The position numbers and the translations under genes are program-made. DNA of 42,888 bases from Gammaproteobacteria bacterium (GTDB taxonomy: Bacteria > Pseudomonadota > Gammaproteobacteria > Steroidobacterales > GCA-2729495): positions 1 to 42,888 of the forward strand of contig JAJFJS010000102.1 of the NCBI GenBank assembly GCA_021773815.1, written 5' to 3'. The first letter of the stretch is position 1. Each line of letters begins with the position of its first letter. Below the pieces are notes generated by a model that worked only from the letters and a program-made list of their open reading frames with translations, was not told the origin of the DNA and did not search any database. Below are positions 7,033 to 15,999 of this stretch, one piece after another.

Positions 7033-8403
7033 ATGTCCGAGCAGCCGACACTGGTCGAGGTGATGCCGGAAGGCAGTCTCGAGGTGCTGTCCCAGCACGA
7101 GGTTGATCGGCTGCAAAGCGTCGTGACCGGTCCTCAGCACGAGGTGCTCAGGCGTTGCGCCCTGGCGGTGCTGAATGTCGGCAGCGAGACCGATGACGCC
7201 CGCGAGGTGCTGAGCAAGCACGCGAATTTCGATATCTGCGTTATCCAGCAAGAGCGGGGCATCAAGCTTGCGTTGACCGATCCGCCGGCCGATGCGTTCG
7301 TCGACGGTCGGATGATCCGGGGCATACGCGAGTTGCTGTTCGCTGTCGTACGCGACGTCGCGTTCGTCAGCAGTGAAGTCGAACTGGCCGAGAGGCTCGA
7401 TTTTTCAACGGGCGACGGCATTACCAACGCCGTCTTTCATATTCTGCGCAATGCCGGATTGTTCCGGCTGCCGGCCGACCCGGATCTTGTCGTCTGCTGG
7501 GGCGGCCATGCGATCAATCGTGAGGAATACGAATATTCGAAGGAAGTCGGGTATCAGCTTGGCCTGCGGCTGCTAAATGTCTGTACGGGCTGCGGATCCG
7601 GCGCCATGAAAGGGCCGATGAAAGGGGCGACGATCGCCCACGCGAAGCAGCGGGTCGCCAACGGGCGTTACATCGGCCTGACGGAGCCGGGAATCATCGC
7701 TGCCGAGTCGCCGAACCCGATCGTGAACCAACTGGTCATCATGCCGGACATGGAAAAGCGGCTCGAGGCATTCGTTCGTATCGCGCACGGTATCGTCATT
7801 TTTCCGGGCGGCGTCGGCACGGCGGAGGAAATGCTGTTTCTGCTCGGTATCCTGTTGCACCCGGACAACCGCGCGGTGCCGGTGCCGGTGATCATGACCG
7901 GACCGGAATCGTCTGCGGCCTGGTTCGCCGGGATCGATGAATTCGTCGGCGCGACGCTGGGCCCCGAAGCGCAACAATGCTATCGAATCGAAATCGGCGA
8001 TCCGGCACGTGTCGCACAAATCCTCGCGACCGAGATTGCGGAGGTAAAAGCAGTCCGGCATCGGCACCGGGATGCGTATTATTTCAACTGGCGTCTGCGG
8101 ATTGACCGTGATTTCCAGCAGCCGTTTGTCGCCACGCACGAAAGTATGGCCGCCCTGAACCTGGGCGCCGATCAGAGCCCGCATGCGCTGGCGTCCGCGC
8201 TGCGCCGGGCTTTCTCCGGTCTTGTGGCCGGCAACGTCAAGGAATATGGTCTGCGTGCGATCGATGCGCACGGCCCGTTCGAAATCAGGGGTGATCCGGC
8301 GATTATGTCGCATCTCGATACGCTGCTCGCGGCGTTCGTCAGTCAGCAGCGTATGCGCCTGCCCGGCAAGAACTACACGCCCTGTTATCGGCTCATCGTC
8401 TGA
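7033..8403 (+). CDS. ppnN: Pyrimidine/purine nucleotide 5'-monophosphate nucleosidase
   Basis: PpnN (YgdH) splits the N-glycosidic bond of nucleoside monophosphates to give a base and ribose 5-phosphate; in E. coli it is stimulated by (p)ppGpp. The 456-residue product matches the E. coli length (454). The central LOG-fold domain carries the Rossmann-type CWGGHAINREEY segment and the phosphate/ribose-binding PGGVGTAEE motif at 258-266, with E265 and E266 the expected catalytic region. The N-terminal (about 1-140) and C-terminal (about 350-456) extensions correspond to the regulatory domains of the long PpnN subgroup, which sets it apart from short LOG cytokinin-type enzymes. The start at 7033 fits the family N-terminus. 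No operon partner is obvious; 57 bp separate it from the transpeptidase gene. Confidence 0.92.
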   Translation: MSEQPTLVEVMPEGSLEVLSQHEVDRLQSVVTGPQHEVLRRCALAVLNVGSETDDAREVLSKHANFDICVIQQERGIKLALTDPPADAFVDGRMIRGIRELLFAVVRDVAFVSSEVELAERLDFSTGDGITNAVFHILRNAGLFRLPADPDLVVCWGGHAINREEYEYSKEVGYQLGLRLLNVCTGCGSGAMKGPMKGATIAHAKQRVANGRYIGLTEPGIIAAESPNPIVNQLVIMPDMEKRLEAFVRIAHGIVIFPGGVGTAEEMLFLLGILLHPDNRAVPVPVIMTGPESSAAWFAGIDEFVGATLGPEAQQCYRIEIGDPARVAQILATEIAEVKAVRHRHRDAYYFNWRLRIDRDFQQPFVATHESMAALNLGADQSPHALASALRRAFSGLVAGNVKEYGLRAIDAHGPFEIRGDPAIMSHLDTLLAAFVSQQRMRLPGKNYTPCYRLIV

Positions 8404-8533
8404 GTCCGGTGAGATGCGTCACAAAAATACCCAATAATCAATAGGTTAAATGAATCCGCTTGTGATGTAGTTCATAGTCGTTCTGCGCGTTGTTGCCTAA
8501 GCTGTGATCGTCATTTCACTGCAGGCAAACTCG

Positions 8534-8818
8534 ATGAGCGAACAAAAATATAAATCATTAGCAGAAAAATACGCGAACGGTTTTCCGACTCGGGATGATC
8601 GGCATGGTCACGATACAGCCCTTGCCGATCGGCGTGAGAAAGGACTGGTTGCTGCCGACGGCAAGGACGTCAGTGGTTGGGAAGCCTATCGTCGCTGGCT
8701 GACGAGGGTTCAGGCGCCGGAGAAACGGCGTGCGCCGCTCGATGCCGGGTTGTACACCTGGAAGGGCTACCGAAACTGGTCAGAGAAGGTTCGACGCGAT
8801 TGGCAGGCCGACGACTGA
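8534..8818 (+). CDS. Small protein of unknown function with paired W-x-x-Y-R-x-W segments
   Basis: I do not recognise this 94-residue protein. It is hydrophilic, rich in Arg, Lys and Asp, with no signal peptide, membrane span or Cys. The C-terminal half contains two similar segments, GWEAYRRWLTRV and TWKGYRNWSEKV, a likely internal duplication of a short helical unit. The chosen ATG (8534) starts MSEQKYKSLAEK and lies about 8 bp after AGG. The first 40 bp are AT-rich compared with surrounding genes, as is the preceding 130-bp gap. It stands alone between ppnN and two other small unknown genes. The aromatic repeats suggest a protein- or nucleic-acid-binding role, but this is speculation. Confidence 0.6.
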   Translation: MSEQKYKSLAEKYANGFPTRDDRHGHDTALADRREKGLVAADGKDVSGWEAYRRWLTRVQAPEKRRAPLDAGLYTWKGYRNWSEKVRRDWQADD

Positions 8819-9028
8819 CGACAGCGAACGGTTGGTCCTCGTGGAGGGGCCGGCGCCGGAACCATGCAGCGCGAACGGCCGGAGTCGGTCGATGAATGCG
8901 GCACCCGGGTTCAGGCGAAGTTGACGGCGGCGTGGGCTCGGTTCGTGGATCGATTCACGGCAGCGAGGCGTCCGCACGGGAAAAGCGTATCATCCGGATA
9001 TGGGTGAGAATTAAATAAGACAAAGACT

Positions 9029-9214
9029 ATGGCAAAAAACAGACATAGCGAGACTGATTTCACGAATGAGCACACCATCCGCCGGCGCGCATGGATCGCA
9101 AAAGCGCTGGACAGCGCTCGCGGCCGAGGCGAGGGTGGGGAAGAAGACTTGCTGACCGCAGAAGAGCCTTCGGCTCCGCATCTGTACGTCGTCAAGTCGG
9201 ATGATGTGTGCTGA
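9029..9214 (+). CDS. Small hypothetical protein, coupled to the next gene
   Basis: A 61-residue hydrophilic protein, not recognised. The N-terminus is basic (MAKNRHSE, then RRRAW), the middle is Gly/Glu-rich and it ends LYVVKSDDVC. The ribosome site is weak (AAGAC about 10 bp upstream). Support for it being real comes from its stop codon TGA overlapping the next start as TGATG (9212-9216), a normal translational-coupling arrangement. The 210 bp upstream hold nothing I can identify. Confidence 0.5.
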   Translation: MAKNRHSETDFTNEHTIRRRAWIAKALDSARGRGEGGEEDLLTAEEPSAPHLYVVKSDDVC

Positions 9215-9459
9215 TGGAGTGGCTGCCGAAGCTGTTCGATGACATCGATAGTACCTGCCTCGCCCTGCACCAGTCCTGGGTCGGCTACTATCGTTGGGTG
9301 TTTCTCAGGCTCACGCTCACGATCGCCGGCGTCACGCTGCTGACCGCCAGTCCGGTACTCCGGGTGCTGGCAATCGCCAGCGTCGTGAGCTACGGGGCCG
9401 TCGATACACTCGACCGGATCATCATGAAAATCCGTCGCGTCACTGCCGTGCGCACCTGA
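9214..9459 (+). CDS. Small membrane protein of unknown function
   Basis: An 81-residue protein starting at ATG 9214, overlapping the stop of the upstream small gene by one base; a GTG two codons earlier is possible. One or two hydrophobic stretches (about 25-45 and 47-65) predict an inner-membrane protein, preceded by an acidic amphipathic N-terminus and followed by a basic tail (KIRRVTAVRT). By the positive-inside rule the C-terminus would be cytoplasmic. I do not recognise the family. It probably works with the upstream 61-residue protein. Confidence 0.55.
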   Translation: MEWLPKLFDDIDSTCLALHQSWVGYYRWVFLRLTLTIAGVTLLTASPVLRVLAIASVVSYGAVDTLDRIIMKIRRVTAVRT

Positions 9460-9568
9460 CCGGCAGCCGCTGCCCGCGTTTCCCGATTACGGCCCGTCCG
9501 CCGGCGGGGCCTCACTATTGATTGCGCGCCGAACCTGGCCGGTCGCTTGCCGGCAATGGCCCGGTGGG

Positions 9569-9597
9569 GTTGAATTATGACCGACCGGTCCCCATAT
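9569..9597 (+). promoter_or_regulatory. Sigma-32 heat-shock promoter of htpG
   Basis: GTTGAA (9569-9574), 15-bp spacer, CCCCATAT (9590-9597): a near-consensus sigma-32 promoter (CTTGAA, CCCCATnT). Transcription would begin near 9604, giving a leader of about 65 nt before the htpG ATG. E. coli htpG is sigma-32 dependent, which supports the call. Confidence 0.72.
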
Positions 9598-9668
9598 TCA
9601 GCCCGCGACCCGGCCCCGGAACGATCGGGACGGGAACTCAAACCGGCAAATCTTGGTGACCTAAAGAC

Positions 9669-11597
9669 ATGACGACGGCAACGGCGCAAGCCAGCGAGAC
9701 CCTCGGATTTCAGGCGGAAGTAAAACAGCTTCTGCACCTGATGATTCATTCCCTGTACAGCCACCGGGAAATCTTCCTGCGTGAATTGATTTCCAACGCA
9801 TCCGACGCCGCGGACAAGCTGCGTTTCGAGGCGATCGCCGACGAGGCGCTGCTCGAAGAGGATCCGGATTTCGCGGTGTCGATTGAACTCGATGCCGACG
9901 CCGGAACCATCAGTATCACCGACAACGGCATCGGCATGACGCGCGATGACGTGATCCAGCAGCTCGGTACGATCGCCCGCTCGGGCACGGGCGAATACCT
10001 GAAGGCGATGTCGGATGAATCGAAGCAGGATGCGAACCTGATCGGCCAGTTCGGCGTCGGTTTCTATTCGGCTTTTATCGTCGCGGAAAAAGTCGAGGTA
10101 TTCACCCGCCGTGCCGGGACGCCGTCGGCCGACGGCGTGCACTGGGTATCGGACGGCGCCGGAGAATTCACGGTCGACACGATCGACCGGCCCGAGCGGG
10201 GCACGACGGTTCTGTTGCATCTGCGCGAAGATGCGAAGGAATACGCCGATGACTACCGGGTTCGCAGTCTGGTCAGGAAATATTCCGATCACATCGCTTT
10301 CCCGGTCCGCATGAGGGCGTTGCCCGAACCCGGCGCCGATGAAGCCGAAGCCGGCGACGAGTCGCCGGCCGATCCCGGCTTCGAGACCGTGAATTCGGCG
10401 CAGGCCCTGTGGACGCGCCCGCGCAGCGAAGTGTCCGACGATGAGTATCGGGAGTTCTACAAGTACATCGCGCATGATTTTCAGGACCCGTTGCTCTGGA
10501 GTCACAATCGCGTCGAAGGGAAACGCGAATACACGAGCCTGCTCTTTGTGCCCGCCAAATCGCCGTTCGACCTGTGGAACCGGGAATCGCCCCGCGGGCT
10601 TAAGCTCTACGTGCAGCGCGTATTCATCATGGATGATGCCGAGCAATTCCTGCCGCTGTATCTGCGCTTCGTGCGCGGTGTCATCGACTCCAACGACCTG
10701 TCATTGAACGTGTCGCGCGAGCTCCTGCAGCAGGATGCGACGGTCGACGCCATCAAGGGCGCGCTGACCAAGCGCGTGCTGGACATGCTCGGCAAGCTCG
10801 CCGCGGACGATGCCGACAAGTATCGGCAGTTCTGGAATGAGTTCGGCCGGGTCATCAAGGAGGGTCCCGCCGAGGATCATGCGAATCAGGAGCGCATCGC
10901 CGGTTTGCTGCGTTTTGCGACGACGCACACGGGTCAGGAGACACAGGATCAATCGCTGGCCGAGTACGTGTCGCGGATGCAGGAAGGTCAGGACCGAATC
11001 TATTATGTGACCGCCGACAGCCACAAGACGGCCGGCGCGAGCCCGCATCTGGAGGTCTTCCGCAAGAAGGGGATCGAGGTCCTGCTGTTGTCCGACCCGA
11101 TTGACGAATGGGTCGTCGGTCACCTGCGCGAGTTTGACGGCAAAGAGCTGCGCGACATTCGGCGCGGCGAACTCGATCTCGACGGCGCCGAAGGCGACGA
11201 GGCAAAGAAAGAGAAAGAGCAGGACGAGACGGCGCACAAGGCGTTTCTGGATCGGCTGCGTGAGCAGCTCAAGGATGAGGTCGAGGAGGTTCGGCTGACC
11301 GACCGGCTGACCGAATCCCCGGCTTGCCTGGCGATCGGCGAATACGACATGGGCGCCCAGATGCGCCGGATTCTCGAGGCATCGGGCCAGGATGTCCCGG
11401 ACAGTAAGCCGATATTCGAGATCAATATCGATCATCCGCTGATCAAGCGGCTGGACGACGAGACGGACGAGCGCCGGTTTGCGGACCTGGCCATCGTGCT
11501 GCTCGATCAGGCGCGCCTATCCGAGGGCCAGCAGCTGGCCGATCCGGGTGCCTACGCGACGCGGCTCAATCGGCTGTTGCTAGAACTCAGTGCCTGA
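9669..11597 (+). CDS. htpG: Molecular chaperone HtpG (bacterial Hsp90)
   Basis: A cytoplasmic ATP-dependent chaperone working as a homodimer, downstream of DnaK. The 642-residue product compares with 624 in E. coli. The N-terminal GHKL ATPase shows E39 and N43 in [14 protein letters not shown], then [14 protein letters not shown] and the lid-adjacent [11 protein letters not shown]. The middle domain contains the catalytic-Arg region ([12 protein letters not shown]), and the C-terminal dimerisation domain ends [11 protein letters not shown] charged insertion (about 218-240, Glu/Asp/Ala-rich) explains part of the extra length. The start is set by GGTGA (9655-9659), nine bases upstream. The upstream sigma-32 promoter fits heat induction. 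It converges with the CDF transporter gene across 24 bp, with no clear terminator. Confidence 0.97.
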   Translation: MTTATAQASETLGFQAEVKQLLHLMIHSLYSHREIFLRELISNASDAADKLRFEAIADEALLEEDPDFAVSIELDADAGTISITDNGIGMTRDDVIQQLGTIARSGTGEYLKAMSDESKQDANLIGQFGVGFYSAFIVAEKVEVFTRRAGTPSADGVHWVSDGAGEFTVDTIDRPERGTTVLLHLREDAKEYADDYRVRSLVRKYSDHIAFPVRMRALPEPGADEAEAGDESPADPGFETVNSAQALWTRPRSEVSDDEYREFYKYIAHDFQDPLLWSHNRVEGKREYTSLLFVPAKSPFDLWNRESPRGLKLYVQRVFIMDDAEQFLPLYLRFVRGVIDSNDLSLNVSRELLQQDATVDAIKGALTKRVLDMLGKLAADDADKYRQFWNEFGRVIKEGPAEDHANQERIAGLLRFATTHTGQETQDQSLAEYVSRMQEGQDRIYYVTADSHKTAGASPHLEVFRKKGIEVLLLSDPIDEWVVGHLREFDGKELRDIRRGELDLDGAEGDEAKKEKEQDETAHKAFLDRLREQLKDEVEEVRLTDRLTESPACLAIGEYDMGAQMRRILEASGQDVPDSKPIFEINIDHPLIKRLDDETDERRFADLAIVLLDQARLSEGQQLADPGAYATRLNRLLLELSA

Positions 11598-11621
11598 CAC
11601 CGTTCGGCGGTAGCGTCCGGA

Positions 11622-12563
11622 TCACGACGGGGATGATGTCGGCGTCGGATCGACATGGGGTTGGTCACAGCCGTGATCGAACGTGCCTCGCTCGACCTGG
11701 ACTGTTGCATGCGAGATTCGAAACCGATGCATCAGCCCGTCGGATATCCGCTGCAGGAAAGCGTCGTCCGCGCTGTCGTCCGGCATGACGAGGTGTGCCG
11801 TCAGTGCAGTTTCGGTCGTGCTCATCCCCCAGATGTGCAGATCGTGGACCGAGGCCACGCCCGGCAGTTCGCCGAGATAGGCCCGGACCTGCCGCGGGTC
11901 GATGTCGCGCGGCACTGAATCGAAAGCAAGATCCAGAGAATCGCGAAATACGCCCCAAGTACTGATCATGATCACGATGACGATGGCCAGCGTGATCATC
12001 GGATCGGCCCAATACCAGCCGAACATTACAATGCCGATGCCGCCGAGCACGACGCCGACCGACACGCCCGCGTCGGCCGCCATATGCAGGAACGCGGCCT
12101 TGGCGTTGAGGTCATGCTTGCTGCCGGCCGCAAACAGCCACGCTGTTACGCCGTTGATGATGACGCCGATCGCGGCGACGATGATGACGGTGCGTCCGTC
12201 GACGGCGACATCGGCCGCAAACCGTCCCAGCGCCTCCCACGCGATGCCGCCCATGGCCACGAGCAGCAGGATGGAACTCAGCAAAGCGGCCAGGTTGGTC
12301 GCGCGGCGCAACCCGTAGGTTCGTCGCACCGTGGGTTTTCGCTGCGCCAGCACGTTAGCGCCCCAGGCCAGTAGGAGCGTCAGCACGTCGCTGAGATTGT
12401 GCCCGGCGTCCGCGAGCAGCGCGAGCGAGTCGGCGATCAGTCCGAATGCGGCTTCGACGACGACGAAGGCGACATTCAGCACGACGCCGATCGCGAAGAT
12501 GCGGTTCATGTCCGGCGGGACATGGTGGGCGTGATCGTGGTGATGTCCGTGCGAGTGCGCCAA
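11622..12563 (-). CDS. Cation diffusion facilitator, ZitB/CzcD-type metal exporter
   Basis: A 313-residue inner-membrane metal/proton antiporter of the CDF family, most likely exporting zinc or related divalent metals. Six transmembrane segments are visible. The transport site is formed by H55-xxx-D59 in TM2 (HNLSD) and H160-xxx-D164 in TM5 (HMAAD), the four-residue pattern of Zn/Cd-type members. The N-terminus is His-rich (HSHGHHHDHAHH), and a cytoplasmic C-terminal ferredoxin-like domain starts near 210 (VHDLHIWGMS). Another His/Cys group near the end (FDHGCDQPH) may bind metal. The ATG at 12563 is fixed by the His-rich start. The gene is divergent from msrB. The exact metal cannot be read from sequence. 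Confidence 0.9.
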   Translation of the reverse strand: MAHSHGHHHDHAHHVPPDMNRIFAIGVVLNVAFVVVEAAFGLIADSLALLADAGHNLSDVLTLLLAWGANVLAQRKPTVRRTYGLRRATNLAALLSSILLLVAMGGIAWEALGRFAADVAVDGRTVIIVAAIGVIINGVTAWLFAAGSKHDLNAKAAFLHMAADAGVSVGVVLGGIGIVMFGWYWADPMITLAIVIVIMISTWGVFRDSLDLAFDSVPRDIDPRQVRAYLGELPGVASVHDLHIWGMSTTETALTAHLVMPDDSADDAFLQRISDGLMHRFRISHATVQVERGTFDHGCDQPHVDPTPTSSPS

Positions 12564-12695
12564 GGCGGATTCCGTTTACCGTGTCGTCGAAAGGATCATG
12601 ATACCCGACGAACGGGACCGGAGACGGGATCCCGGCCGGCACGATAGAATGTGGTGACCCAGACAGGCAGCAGGCGATCGACCGGAGGTCGGGAC

Positions 12696-13094
12696 ATGGC
12701 ACGCAAGAAGGATTGTTCGACGGACGCGTTACGCGAGCGGCTGACGCCGGAAGTTTTCCACGTGACGCAGGAAAAGGGCACGGAACCGCCGTTTACCGGT
12801 CGGTACCATGATTGCAAGACGTCAGGAATGTATGTCTGCACTTGCTGTGGCGCGGAGCTGTTCTCGTCCGATACGAAATTTGATTCCGGTTCCGGATGGC
12901 CGAGCTTTTTCGCGGCCGTCGATCCGCAGCGGATCCGTATCGAGCGTGACGTGAGCCACGGCATGGTGCGCGAGGAGGTGCTGTGTGCCGGCTGCGGTGC
13001 GCATCTCGGGCACTTGTTTCCGGACGGCCCGCAACCGACCGGTCAGCGCTACTGCATCAACTCCGCATCGCTCGATCTCGACGCAATCGATTGA
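12696..13094 (+). CDS. msrB: Peptide-methionine (R)-S-oxide reductase MsrB
   Basis: Repairs oxidised proteins by reducing the R epimer of methionine sulfoxide. The 132-residue product is the usual size for a stand-alone MsrB. Catalytic C120 lies in RYCINSASL. The structural zinc is held by two CxxC pairs (C48/C51 in CTCC and C97/C100 in CAGC). Family motifs [16 protein letters not shown] and [10 protein letters not shown] are all present. I chose the ATG at 12696 because GGAGG (12684-12688) sits seven bases upstream; longer in-frame versions lack this. It converges with the PEBP gene (66 bp gap). No msrA is in the window. Confidence 0.95.
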   Translation: MARKKDCSTDALRERLTPEVFHVTQEKGTEPPFTGRYHDCKTSGMYVCTCCGAELFSSDTKFDSGSGWPSFFAAVDPQRIRIERDVSHGMVREEVLCAGCGAHLGHLFPDGPQPTGQRYCINSASLDLDAID

Positions 13095-13160
13095 ACGAGT
13101 AATCGGTCGGTCGCCGCCGCGGCGCTGTGCCGGACGGGTGCCGCACAAACGGCTCGACCG

Positions 13161-13790
13161 TCAGCGGGCGAGGTCCGGGTTCAGCGTGTAGGTACCGATC
13201 AAAGTGGCCGCGCCGACGACATGCCCCTCGATCGCGGCCAGCGCCTCGGCGGCCGTGAAGCGGCCCGCTACCGGCGTTTTGTCGAGGTCGACGGCGTACA
13301 GCGTGAAATGGTAGTGATGCAGTCGTTCGTCGTTCCACGGCGGGCACGGTCCCTCGTAGCCGTAGTAGTCACCGGCCATGTCCGGATCGCCGGCCATGAA
13401 ATTCGTATAGTCGTTGATGCCCTGTCGTGACCCCGGCGGCCCCGCCGGATCATCCTTGCCGTGCGGCACGATGCCGTCCGCGCAGGCGCCCTCGTCGAGC
13501 GATCCGTCACGGGTGGGGATGTCCACCATGATCCAGTGCACGAAGTCGACGCGCGGCAGGTCCGTGGCGATCGTCGTGCCTTCCTTGTTGAAGTTATCCA
13601 GCGACGACGGCACGTCGGGGTCGATGCAGGTGAGGACCAGTGACCTGGCGGCTGCGGGAATGCCGCTCCAGCTCAGCTGCGGGTTCCGGTTTGGCCCGAG
13701 CCGCAGATGCTCGTCGGGATCGGCGATGCCGAATGCGCAGCGCTCGGGGATGCGGCCCTGGTGTGCAAACGTTGTGGATGTGATGCGCAT
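13161..13790 (-). CDS. YbhB/YbcL family PEBP (Raf kinase inhibitor-like) protein
   Basis: A 209-residue phosphatidylethanolamine-binding-protein fold. Bacterial members have unknown physiological roles; ligand binding or peptidase inhibition has been suggested. Characteristic elements include NPQLSWSG, the ligand-pocket CIDPDVP, VHWIMVDIP, the later GYEGPCPP and HHYHFTLYAVD. No signal peptide is seen, so it is probably cytoplasmic. Its start (13790) is supported by GGAG six bases upstream. It lies alone between msrB (convergent) and the aminotransferase gene upstream. Confidence 0.88.
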   Translation of the reverse strand: MRITSTTFAHQGRIPERCAFGIADPDEHLRLGPNRNPQLSWSGIPAAARSLVLTCIDPDVPSSLDNFNKEGTTIATDLPRVDFVHWIMVDIPTRDGSLDEGACADGIVPHGKDDPAGPPGSRQGINDYTNFMAGDPDMAGDYYGYEGPCPPWNDERLHHYHFTLYAVDLDKTPVAGRFTAAEALAAIEGHVVGAATLIGTYTLNPDLAR

Positions 13791-13957
13791 GGTTGTCTCC
13801 GCTTATGCCCGGGCCGGTCCCAGCCTGCGTAGCAGGCGTTTTCTTCGGCTGGTTATTGTGATTGCATCCAGTATCGCTGTTGCGTCGCGAAGATTTCCAG
13901 CTGGTGGATGTCGGCCTCTTTCTCGCTTGGGCCAACGCCACCGATACCAGTCAAACT

Positions 13958-15172
13958 TCAGCACGCTGACATTGATTTTAGCGCGGCATCGATGCGTGCG
14001 ATGGCCCAGTCCAGCGTCGGCCGGTCGATGATCAACGGCGGCGCGAGTCTGACGACGGTTTCGTGCGTTTCCTTGGTCAGGATGCCGTGCGCCATCAGTC
14101 GCTCGCAGACGTCACGCGCCGCCGCTCGCCGCGGATCGATCTCGATGCCGAGTAGCAGGCCGCGCCCGCGAATATCGGTGATCAGTGGCGATGCGATGGC
14201 GCGCAGGCCGTCGGTCAGGTGCCGCCCCATCGCCGCGCTGTTGTCACACAGCTTTTCGTCGCTCAGGATATTCAGCGCCTCGACGGCGATGGCGGCGGCC
14301 AGTGGATTACCGCCGAACGTGCTGCCGTGATCGCCCGGCGCGAACCGCCCGAGCACATCGCGGCGCGCGAGAAATGCCGACACCGGATAGAGCCCGCCGC
14401 CGAGCGCCTTGCCGAGCATCAGCCCGTCGGGTCGCACGCCGTCATGTTCGCTGGCCAGAAACGTGCCGGTGCGACCGAGCCCGGTCTGGATCTCGTCGCA
14501 GATCAACAGCACGTTGCGGCGCCGACAAATTTCCGCACACGCCGCCAGGTAGCCGTCGGGGGGCACGACAATACCGCCCTCGCCCTGGATCGGTTCGACG
14601 ATGAAGGCGGCGGTATGCTCATTGATGGCCTGATCGAGCGCCGCCGGGTCGGCGTAATCGATCAGACAAAAGCCGGTCGGCAGCGGGCCGAAGTTTTTTC
14701 GATACTGTGTTTCGGACGACATTGCGACGGCCGCGATCGTCCGGCCGTGAAAATTGCCGCGGCAAACGATGATTTCGGCGCGATCAGCGGCAACGCCCTT
14801 GACCTCGTAGGCCCATTTGCGCGCGGCCTTGATACCGGTCTCTACCGCCTCCGCGCCGGTGTTCATCGGCAGCGCCATGTCCTGCCCGGTCATTCCGCAG
14901 AGTTTTTCGAGGAACGGTGCGAGCCGGTCGGAATAAAACGCCCGCGATACGACACTGAGCCGGCCGGCCTGCCGCGTCATCTCGGCGACCAGGCGCGGGT
15001 TTGCGTGACCGTGGCTGACCGCCGAATACGCGCTCATCATGTCGAGGTATCGGCGTCCGCTGGTGTCCCAGACATGGCAGCCGGCGCCACGTGTCAGCAC
15101 GACCGGCAGCGGATGATAATTGTAGGCGCCGAAGCGGCGCTCGGTTTCCCGGATGGTGTCGATGTCAGTCAT
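13958..15172 (-). CDS. rocD: Ornithine--oxo-acid aminotransferase
   Basis: A class III PLP-dependent aminotransferase, 404 residues, most like RocD, which converts ornithine and 2-oxoglutarate to glutamate 5-semialdehyde and glutamate. Features include the RocD-like segment PMNTGAEAVETGIKAARKW, FHGRTIAA, the cofactor Asp motif ICDEIQTGLGRTG and the PLP lysine K255 in MLGKALGGG. The start at 15172 (MTDIDTIRE) matches the family; an upstream in-frame start would add 38 unrelated residues. An 11-bp inverted repeat (15176-15230) lies directly before the start. The product, glutamate semialdehyde/P5C, is the substrate of ProC, whose gene lies 3 kb away. Acetylornithine aminotransferase is the main alternative. 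Confidence 0.85.
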   Translation of the reverse strand: MTDIDTIRETERRFGAYNYHPLPVVLTRGAGCHVWDTSGRRYLDMMSAYSAVSHGHANPRLVAEMTRQAGRLSVVSRAFYSDRLAPFLEKLCGMTGQDMALPMNTGAEAVETGIKAARKWAYEVKGVAADRAEIIVCRGNFHGRTIAAVAMSSETQYRKNFGPLPTGFCLIDYADPAALDQAINEHTAAFIVEPIQGEGGIVVPPDGYLAACAEICRRRNVLLICDEIQTGLGRTGTFLASEHDGVRPDGLMLGKALGGGLYPVSAFLARRDVLGRFAPGDHGSTFGGNPLAAAIAVEALNILSDEKLCDNSAAMGRHLTDGLRAIASPLITDIRGRGLLLGIEIDPRRAAARDVCERLMAHGILTKETHETVVRLAPPLIIDRPTLDWAIARIDAALKSMSAC

Positions 15173-15175
15173 GAT

Positions 15176-15230
15176 CGCGATTCGCCTGCCGCGCCAAACA
15201 TAGCACGAGCCCGGGTGCCGGCGAATCGCG
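15176..15230. promoter_or_regulatory. Inverted repeat directly upstream of the ornithine aminotransferase start
   Basis: CGCGATTCGCC (15176-15186) and GGCGAATCGCG (15220-15230) are perfectly complementary over 11 bp with a 33-nt spacer. The repeat begins three bases from the rocD ATG, so in RNA one arm would cover the ribosome-binding region. It could alternatively be a divided operator. No known regulator site is recognised. Confidence 0.4.
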
Positions 15231-15345
15231 GCATTCGATGCGTGGTGTGCCCGGCCCCCGCGGATGTCCGGCCCGGCCCAAGTCACTACAATAGGGTTTT
15301 CCGGCCGATGCCGGGACTTGATATGCAGCGGGAGCGGGTTTTCCA

Positions 15346-15999
15346 GTGAACAGCAGTGCGCCGCGCAGAGATGCGCTGACGATAGACGGCCCGGCCGGGC
15401 AGATCGAGGCCCTGCTGGAAGCGCCGCGCTGCCCGGATGGTGCGCGCGTTGCCGTCCTGTGCCATCCGCATCCGCAGCACCAGGGAACTATGACGAACAA
15501 GGTCGTCCACACGTTGTCACGATCGATGAACGATCTGGGCATGCCGGCGATCCGGTTCAATTTCCGCGGGGTCGGCGCGAGCGAAGGAACATTCGCCGAT
15601 GGCGTCGGCGAAACGGAGGATGCGCTTGCGGTCTGCGGCTGGGCGGCGCAGCGCTATCCCGGTGCGGCCCTGAATCTGCTTGGCTTCTCGTTTGGCGGCA
15701 TGGTGGCCGCCAATGCCGCGCTGACAGCGCGCCCGGCGCAACTCGTCACCGTCGCGCCGGCGGTTGGCCGGATGGCCGGGTTATTGTCCGGCCGGCAGCC
15801 GGACTGCCCGTGGCTGATCGTGCAGGGGGACAACGATGATGTTGCGCCCTGCGCGGAGACTGTTGAGTGGGTCAACGGCCTGGCCCCGGGTCCGGAGCTG
15901 GTTATCGTGCCGGATACCGGGCATTTCTTTCATGGCAGGTTGACGAAGTTGCGGGAAATCGTCGTCGGTTGTCTCGATGCTGCGCGGGAGGAAGCGTGA
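15346..15999 (+). CDS. Alpha/beta hydrolase, serine-hydrolase family
   Basis: A 217-residue cytoplasmic alpha/beta hydrolase with GTG start. The nucleophile is S115 in GFSFGG, the acid probably D162 or D164 in QGDNDD, and the base H193 in DTGHFF. The N-terminal HPHPQHQGTMTNKV and RFNFRGVGASEG are typical of the small subgroup once named CocE/YitV-like or COG2945. These proteins have no assigned substrate. The gene overlaps the following TerB-like gene by four bases (GTGA), so the two are translationally coupled. A possible -10 TACAAT lies at 15288-15293. Confidence 0.82.
   Translation: MNSSAPRRDALTIDGPAGQIEALLEAPRCPDGARVAVLCHPHPQHQGTMTNKVVHTLSRSMNDLGMPAIRFNFRGVGASEGTFADGVGETEDALAVCGWAAQRYPGAALNLLGFSFGGMVAANAALTARPAQLVTVAPAVGRMAGLLSGRQPDCPWLIVQGDNDDVAPCAETVEWVNGLAPGPELVIVPDTGHFFHGRLTKLREIVVGCLDAAREEA

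Noticed and set aside
8819-9028. Additional small gene in the gap
   Set aside because: Short frames on both strands lack ribosome sites and recognisable sequence.
9390-10646. 418-codon minus-strand frame across htpG
   Set aside because: Mirrors the htpG codons with Arg/Val-rich composition and no ribosome site.
14219-15349. 376-codon plus-strand frame across the ornithine aminotransferase gene
   Set aside because: Opposite strand of a gene with clear PLP-enzyme motifs; no similarity of its own.
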